Shown here: positions 6,535 through 10,746 of the stretch, in pieces
How the letters are laid out: every line of letters begins with the position of its first letter
Position numbering within the stretch: position 1 is the first letter of the stretch
Origin: Gemmatimonadota bacterium
GTDB lineage: Bacteria; Gemmatimonadota; Gemmatimonadetes; Palauibacterales; Palauibacteraceae
Assembly: GCA_029863105.1 (NCBI GenBank)
Contig: JAOTWC010000035.1
Coordinates: 1-10,746 of the forward strand
Direction: 5' to 3'
Length of the DNA: 10,746 nt
Made by a program: the position numbers and the translations under genes
The notes under the pieces: generated by a model
Seen by the model: the letters and a program-made list of their open reading frames with translations, nothing else
Told to the model about the DNA's origin: nothing
Databases searched by the model: none

Positions 6535-8379
6535 ATGGGGTCCACAGCTCCGAACCGTCGGAAACTCCAGATTGGCTATCTCGACGGTCGTCGATTTCGC
6601 AAGCTGATCCTGGCGGGCGTGCGGTGCGTGAGCGGCGAGCGAGCCGAGCTTGACCGTATCAACGTGTTCCCCGTACCCGACGGAGACACGGGCACCAATC
6701 TCACGCTTACGTTGCGAGCGATCGCAGATGCCGTTCGGCCCCTGAAGAGTCGTTCGCTGGCAGAGGTCGTGGGCGTGGCTGCCGAGGCCAGCGTGCTTGG
6801 AGCGCGCGGCAACTCCGGCATGCTGTTCTCCCATCTCCTGCTCGGATTCGCGACCGGTGTCGGCGGACGCTTCAAGGCAGGGGCTGCAGAGGTCGCGGAA
6901 GCGTTCTCCGCCGCCGCCGCCCGCCTGCATGGTGCGCTCGAGGATCCACGCGAAGGCACGATCGTCTCGGTCGTTCGCGACATGGCGGAGGCTGGAATGG
7001 CAGGCGGCAAATTCCGTCATGGTGACCTCATACCGTGGCTGCGCGACCTGCAGATCGAGGCTGATGCTTCCTTGCGGCGTACCCGCGAACTGCTGCCCGA
7101 ATTGAAGCAGGCGGGTGTCGTGGACGCCGGGGCCAAGGGGTTCGTCAAGTTCTTCGAGGGAGTGCTTCAGTTGATCGAAGGGCACGTCGAGTCCCGGTCG
7201 CTGGAGTCCACGACCTCCTCAGAGAGTCGGCCGTCGCTCTATTTTGCGCGCGAAGGGGGTGCGGGTGCCGGTGAAGGGCGCTATTGCACGCAGGTGGCGA
7301 TTCGCGGCCAGTTGCCCGACACGGCCGCGCTGCGTCAGGCGATCGCGGGGCTGGGAACGTCGACGATCATCCTCAGGTCGGGCTCCGTCGCCAAGGTGCA
7401 CATCCACTCGGATGAGCCGCAGACGGTGCTGGTCACGCTGTCTCGATTCGGAACGATCGAATCGGAAGTCATCGAGGACACGCTGCTCGCCGGCACGGCC
7501 AGCCACCACACCGCCCTGTTGACCGACTCCGCCAGTGATCTTCCGCGAGACTGGGTGGAGAGGCATGGCGTGCATGTCGTTCCGATGCAGGTGATCGTCG
7601 GTGACCGGGTGTATCGCGACGGTGTGGACCTCCAGCCCGATGAGCTCCTTGCCCTCATGCGCGATCCATCCATCCGACCGTCGACTTCGCAGCCGCCGCC
7701 GGCCGCGTTCGAGGCGGCTGCCCGCGACGCACTGGATCACGGAGCCGAGGAGCTGCTCGGTGTGTTCATGAGTTCGGCGGTGTCCGGGACGTTCGCTTCC
7801 GGTGCGAAGACTTTGCAGACGTTCGAAGACGTTCCGGTCGAGGTGATCGACTCGCGCTCGGGTTCACTCGGGGTTGGTCTTCTCGTCATCCGGGCTATCG
7901 AACTATTGGAGCAGGGATTCGACCTTCCGGCGCTCGCCGAGGAGATCCGACGCGTGCGGGATCAGTCGAATGTGTTTTTCACGGTTGACACGATGGACCA
8001 TCTGGTGCGTTCAGGCCGCATCGGGCGCACGAAGGCCTTGGTCGGGGGCATGTTGGACGTCAAGCCCATTCTCTCGCTCACGCCAGACGGCAGAGTCGTG
8101 CCGATCGGCCGGGCGAGAGGCCGCGATGCGGTCGCAGATGAGGTGTTCAAACTGCTCGACGAGAAGCTGGACGGGGCAAGCCAGGTTCGCTTCGGCGTCG
8201 CGCACTTCGGCGCTCAGGACGCGGCAGAGAGAATTGCGGAGAAACTCCAGGCATGCTACGCGCCGCGTGAGGTCCTGGTGGGAGCGGCTTCGGCCTCCCT
8301 TGGTGTGCATACGGGCCCCGGGACATGGGCACTGGCCTACCAGATCGAGGATGGGACCCCAGCGCGGGTAGAGGACTAA
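6535..8379 (+). CDS. FakA-FakB fusion: DAK2 fatty-acid kinase domain plus DegV fatty-acid-binding domain
   Basis: Likely phosphorylates fatty acids to acyl-phosphates for phospholipid synthesis, kinase and carrier being one 614-residue chain. The N-terminal DhaL/DAK2 kinase domain (about 15-220) has NVFPVPDGDTGTN with metal ligands D49 and D51, GARGNSGM (89-96), EGTIVSVVRDMAE and VDAGAKGFVKFFEG. The middle FakA domain (about 235-320) keeps C251, H289 and H291 (YCTQ, KVHIHSD), the zinc-ligand pattern reported for FakA. From about 325 it is a full DegV/FakB domain: LLTDSASDLP, STSQPPPAAF (383-392), SSAVSGT (413-419), VIDSRSGSLGVGLLV, RSGRIGRT and H592 in GVHTGPG. In Firmicutes these are separate genes; fused forms occur in other phyla. 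It begins 61 bases after rplI. Domain calls are firm; the substrate is inferred. Confidence 0.92.
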   Translation: MGSTAPNRRKLQIGYLDGRRFRKLILAGVRCVSGERAELDRINVFPVPDGDTGTNLTLTLRAIADAVRPLKSRSLAEVVGVAAEASVLGARGNSGMLFSHLLLGFATGVGGRFKAGAAEVAEAFSAAAARLHGALEDPREGTIVSVVRDMAEAGMAGGKFRHGDLIPWLRDLQIEADASLRRTRELLPELKQAGVVDAGAKGFVKFFEGVLQLIEGHVESRSLESTTSSESRPSLYFAREGGAGAGEGRYCTQVAIRGQLPDTAALRQAIAGLGTSTIILRSGSVAKVHIHSDEPQTVLVTLSRFGTIESEVIEDTLLAGTASHHTALLTDSASDLPRDWVERHGVHVVPMQVIVGDRVYRDGVDLQPDELLALMRDPSIRPSTSQPPPAAFEAAARDALDHGAEELLGVFMSSAVSGTFASGAKTLQTFEDVPVEVIDSRSGSLGVGLLVIRAIELLEQGFDLPALAEEIRRVRDQSNVFFTVDTMDHLVRSGRIGRTKALVGGMLDVKPILSLTPDGRVVPIGRARGRDAVADEVFKLLDEKLDGASQVRFGVAHFGAQDAAERIAEKLQACYAPREVLVGAASASLGVHTGPGTWALAYQIEDGTPARVED

Positions 8380-8391
8380 CCAGACAAGGGA

Positions 8392-8405
8392 CCGCCGAAC
8401 GGCGG
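8392..8405 (+). other. GC-rich inverted repeat between a distal RBS and the rsfS start
   Basis: CCGCC-GAAC-GGCGG forms a perfect 5-bp stem and 4-base loop, ending 3 bases before the ATG at 8409. The best ribosome binding site, AAGGGA (8386-8391), lies directly before the stem, 17 bases from that ATG. Folding would bring the two close together, as known for phage T4 gene 38. No T-run follows, so it is not a terminator. Confidence 0.4.
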
Positions 8406-8408
8406 CTG

Positions 8409-8819
8409 ATGGTAGATATGCATGTATCTCAGAACGGTGATCTCGGTCTTGGGTCGATGCCCGAAGATGTGGCGCTGATCGTGGAAGCACTTCGTGAACG
8501 CCACGCCCGGGAGCCCGTCCTTCTGGATTTGCGCGGTCTGTCAGACGCGACGGACTGGTTTGTCATCGCCTCCGGCGACTCCGATACACACGCGCGGGCC
8601 ATCGCCGAGAACGTGGTCGTACGGGGGCGCGAGGCGGGCATCAGGCCCGCCGGCGTTGAAGGAGAACGGACGGGTTCATGGATCCTGATCGACTACATCA
8701 GTGCGGTGGTTCACGTGTTTCTCCCCAGTGCACGAGACTTCTATTGTCTCGAAGAACTGTGGGGCGACGCGCCACTGCTGCGTCTTGAAGAGGTGCAGCC
8801 AGAGGGGAGAGCGACCTGA
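8409..8819 (+). CDS. rsfS: Ribosome silencing factor RsfS (Iojap/YbeB family)
   Basis: Binds ribosomal protein L14 on the free 50S subunit and blocks subunit joining when nutrients are short. Conserved core: VLLDLRGLSDATDWFVIASG with a following DSDTHARAIAENV, then GVEGERTGSWILIDY, VVHVFLPSARDFYCLEELWGDAP. The last matches the family signature YYxLExLWxDAP. With the ATG at 8409 it has 136 residues; ATGs at 8418 and 8457 would give 133 and 120, all acceptable for the family. The start is uncertain because no close ribosome binding site exists. The open frame extends upstream into the fusion gene, but that part shows no family similarity. nadD, its common neighbour, is absent here. Confidence 0.94.
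   Translation: MVDMHVSQNGDLGLGSMPEDVALIVEALRERHAREPVLLDLRGLSDATDWFVIASGDSDTHARAIAENVVVRGREAGIRPAGVEGERTGSWILIDYISAVVHVFLPSARDFYCLEELWGDAPLLRLEEVQPEGRAT
8804..8808 (+). promoter_or_regulatory. Ribosome binding site favouring a CTG start at 8816
   Basis: GGGGA within AGAGGGGAG, 7 bases before CTG at 8816 and 22 bases before the TTG at 8831. It lies in the last codons of rsfS, which fits translational coupling. Confidence 0.45.
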
Positions 8820-10297
8820 GAGCAGCCCCGTTGGCGCAGCTCAGCCTGCTGGCGGCTGCCCTGCTGTGCTTGGCCTGCGACGAGCAGGGGGCGGACGCGG
8901 CGGATGAGGAAGCCACCGTTTCGGCATTGGTCGTGGGCAGCACGGCGGAAATGTGGGGACTTCTCACGGTGCCTCGGGGAGGTGGTCCCGCCGAACTCCG
9001 GCACGTCGGCGTCCCGGACTCGATTCTGTGGACGGGATCAACCGACCTTCCGGTAGCCCGAGACCTGCGACGCCTGGGCGACGTGATGGTCGTTCTCCTG
9101 ACGGAGAACGGGCGAGTGCTGCGCTACGACCCGCTCGAGGACAGTGTTGGTCAGGTGCTGCGGCTGTCTCCGGATGCCACCTTCGCCGACGTATCCGGCG
9201 CCTATGCCACCCTGCTGGATTCGGATCATCGAATCGTGCATGTCGTCACGCCCGCTGGCCTGTCAGAATACGCGGCGTCGGAGGACGTATCCTGGGCGGC
9301 AGCATTCGACGGCGGCCTGGTCCTGCGGACGGCATCGGAGCCCTCCCGCCTGCTCCTGATCGATCAGGAAACTGACGAAGTGATTCTGGATGCCGCGACG
9401 GGAGAGCCACCCCCGCTTGTGACGGCATGGGGACAACGCCTCGTCGTGGTCGCAGAGGACGAGCGCCACCTGCGGATTTTCGCTACGGATGACGGGAGTC
9501 TCGTTGGGGAAGTCGACATGGAAAATTCCATCCGGTCACTCGCCGCGTCCCCCTCTTCCCACGAGATCTATGTCGCGACCGACGACCCTCCGCGGCTTCA
9601 TCGCGTGAGCAGGTTCAGTCTGGACGTGCGCGAGATCGGGGAATACGCGACGTCCATCGTGGATCTTCGATCGGGACTGTTCGGGGGGGCGTTGCTCGTG
9701 CGCGCCGAAGACGGAATCGGCGAGATCGCGGCGGGTCAGTCCGCATGGAGGTCTCTCGCTGGTAGTTGGAGGTCTGATCTGCCGCTGAGCCTGCCGGGCG
9801 GCCGGACGATCGTCCTGCGTGACGACGAGGCGCACTTGCGCGGCTTCGTCGAGCCGTCCGAGCAGGTGCTGGCAGGTGGCTCGCCTGCCTGGTGGGTACC
9901 CGTACGCTGGAACGCCGGAGGCGGAGGGCCTCCGAGTCTCACCGAACCGAACTTGGAGGCTCAAAGCGGTCGAGCCGACAGGACCGGGGACAGGGTCGCA
10001 CAACCGCGTGGAAGCGATGATGCGGCACCTGCAGACCAGACGATCGAACAGGCCGGCCACTACGCCATCGTAGCTTCGGCTCGGCAACCAGCCGGAGTCG
10101 AGGCCCTGCTGGCGCGCCTGGCCGAGGGCGGATATCCGACCCGTCTTCACCGGTTTCCGGATGAGGCCGGAAACGACTGGTTTCGTGGGCTCGTGGGGCC
10201 CTACCCAACGCGGGCTCGGGCGCTGGCGGCTGCACGCCAGCTTCGCCGGGAGCACGATCTGCAAGCCTGGGTCACGGAGCTCGGAAGGTCCGAATGA
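8816..10297 (+). CDS. Probable lipoprotein with propeller-like body and C-terminal SPOR domain
   Basis: I do not recognise the whole protein. The start is uncertain: no ATG or GTG is available. CTG at 8816 overlaps the rsfS stop (CTGA), has a good ribosome binding site and gives a signal peptide beginning with an arginine (LRAAPLAQLSLLAAALLCLAC). TTG at 8831 gives 488 residues but no basic n-region. The hydrophobic stretch ends at a cysteine followed by DEQG, with an imperfect lipobox (CLAC). Residues about 40-340 are beta-rich with repeated segments (such as IYVATDDPPRLHRV), suggesting a beta-propeller. After a Pro/Gly/Ala-rich linker, residues about 413-490 match a SPOR domain (HYAIVASARQ, LLARLAEGGYPTRLHR, RGLVGPYPTRARALAAARQL). 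SPOR domains bind glycan strands lacking stem peptides, typically at division septa. Envelope or periplasmic function is inferred. Confidence 0.75.
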   Translation: MRAAPLAQLSLLAAALLCLACDEQGADAADEEATVSALVVGSTAEMWGLLTVPRGGGPAELRHVGVPDSILWTGSTDLPVARDLRRLGDVMVVLLTENGRVLRYDPLEDSVGQVLRLSPDATFADVSGAYATLLDSDHRIVHVVTPAGLSEYAASEDVSWAAAFDGGLVLRTASEPSRLLLIDQETDEVILDAATGEPPPLVTAWGQRLVVVAEDERHLRIFATDDGSLVGEVDMENSIRSLAASPSSHEIYVATDDPPRLHRVSRFSLDVREIGEYATSIVDLRSGLFGGALLVRAEDGIGEIAAGQSAWRSLAGSWRSDLPLSLPGGRTIVLRDDEAHLRGFVEPSEQVLAGGSPAWWVPVRWNAGGGGPPSLTEPNLEAQSGRADRTGDRVAQPRGSDDAAPADQTIEQAGHYAIVASARQPAGVEALLARLAEGGYPTRLHRFPDEAGNDWFRGLVGPYPTRARALAAARQLRREHDLQAWVTELGRSE

Positions 10298-10746
10298 GTA
10301 ACGGAGGCATGGACGCCCCGCCGTCCACTGACTGGTTGCCTGCCGAAGCATCCCTCATCGCCGTCGTTCGTGAGACTGGATCCGGCCCGTGGGCAGCAGG
10401 CATCGCCGTCGGCCTGGCTGATATCGTAGGAATGCAGCGGGGCCGGACATTTCTCGCCAACGCGGGAGTCGACGGCGCCGAGCTGGACGCCGTGCTCGGT
10501 GTCGAGGGTGGGGCCGGGCTGAGCTCGGCACTTACTGGCGCTGTGTCGATCGCTTCCATCGCTCGGTCCAGCCCGGATCGATCGTTCACGTACTTGCCCG
10601 CGGGGGACTCTGCCGTACCCCTGTCGGGTCTCGGACGCATCCCCACCTTTCGAAGGCTGGTACGCAAGGTGACGAGCGGCGGAGGGACGCTGTTGCTCTA
10701 TGTGGCGGCGGAGGATCTGGCTGCCGCCAGCTGGGACTCCGTGGAC
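10294..10746 (+). CDS. MinD/CpsD-like P-loop ATPase with degenerate nucleotide site, 3' truncated by window edge
   Basis: The open frame runs from ATG 10294 off the window end (151 codons seen). The ATG overlaps the previous stop (ATGA), and GGAAGG lies about 6 bases upstream, indicating coupling. The order of segments follows MinD/ParA/BY-kinase proteins. A P-loop-like ETGSGPWAAGIAVGLAD (27-43) stands where GxGKTT is expected. It is followed by FLANAGVDGAELDAVLGV (like LLIDADLRRPxLHxxFG), GLSSALTGAVSI (like GLSDVLxGExSL), TYLPAGDSAVPLSGL (like xVLPAGPxPPNPxEL), and FRRLVRKVTSGGGTLLLYVAAED (the Walker B region). The Walker A lysine is a proline, the DxD is NAG, and the Walker B aspartate is missing. 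It is probably a non-hydrolysing relative, related by inference only; function unknown. Confidence 0.62.
   Translation, partial: MSNGGMDAPPSTDWLPAEASLIAVVRETGSGPWAAGIAVGLADIVGMQRGRTFLANAGVDGAELDAVLGVEGGAGLSSALTGAVSIASIARSSPDRSFTYLPAGDSAVPLSGLGRIPTFRRLVRKVTSGGGTLLLYVAAEDLAAASWDSVD

Noticed and set aside
8325..8408. RsfS N-terminal extension overlapping the FakA-FakB fusion gene
   Set aside because: No ribosome binding site, no family similarity in these 28 residues, and good alternative ATGs downstream.
10309..10311. ATG 10309 as the start of the last gene, with GGAGG just before it
   Set aside because: Only one base separates GGAGG from this ATG, too close for initiation. ATG 10294 has correct spacing and stop-start overlap.
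1..10746. Mobile elements, CRISPR, tRNA, phage or defence genes
   Set aside because: No terminal inverted repeats, transposase-like products, spaced repeat arrays or cloverleaf-like sequences were seen. All genes are collinear with uniform composition.

Overview
The window is a compact, entirely + strand housekeeping region of a high-GC bacterium. Its gene order is prs (5' end cut off) - rplY/ctc - pth - hppA - rpsF - rpsR - DUF2232-like membrane protein - rplI - fused FakA/FakB (DAK2+DegV) protein - rsfS - SPOR-domain probable lipoprotein - degenerate MinD/CpsD-like ATPase (3' end cut off). Gene content, GC-rich codon use and the acidic extensions of ribosomal proteins L25 and S6 suggest a chromosome of the Gemmatimonadota or a nearby deep-branching phylum. 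This placement is inference from gene order and protein flavour, not from a marker-gene comparison. I see no mobile element, CRISPR array, tRNA, rRNA or sign of recent transfer. No gap exceeds 300 bases; the longest untranslated stretch is the 140 bases before rpsF.

Left part (1-2055): PRPP synthase, the L25/CTC ribosomal protein and peptidyl-tRNA hydrolase, a widespread cluster linking nucleotide precursor supply to translation. Middle (2099-4216): a complete membrane-bound pyrophosphatase of the K+-dependent type, which uses the PPi released by anabolism to pump ions. The gap at 4217-4356 carries inverted repeats, including a perfect 9-bp hairpin shortly before the rpsF ribosome binding site; it is the best candidate regulatory region here. 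Then rpsF-rpsR-(DUF2232)-rplI (4357-6473), the classic S6/S18/L9 operon without the usual ssb.

Right part (6535-10746): a single-chain fusion of a fatty-acid kinase (FakA-like) and its fatty-acid carrier (FakB/DegV); the ribosome silencing factor RsfS; a probable lipoprotein with a repetitive, propeller-like body and a C-terminal SPOR domain; and the start of a protein that aligns along its length with MinD/CpsD-type P-loop ATPases but lacks the Walker A lysine and the other nucleotide-binding residues. The last three genes overlap by 4 bases at each junction or nearly so, so they are probably translationally coupled. The SPOR protein and the pseudo-ATPase pair is the least explained and most interesting part of the window, with a likely but unproven role at the cell envelope or division site.
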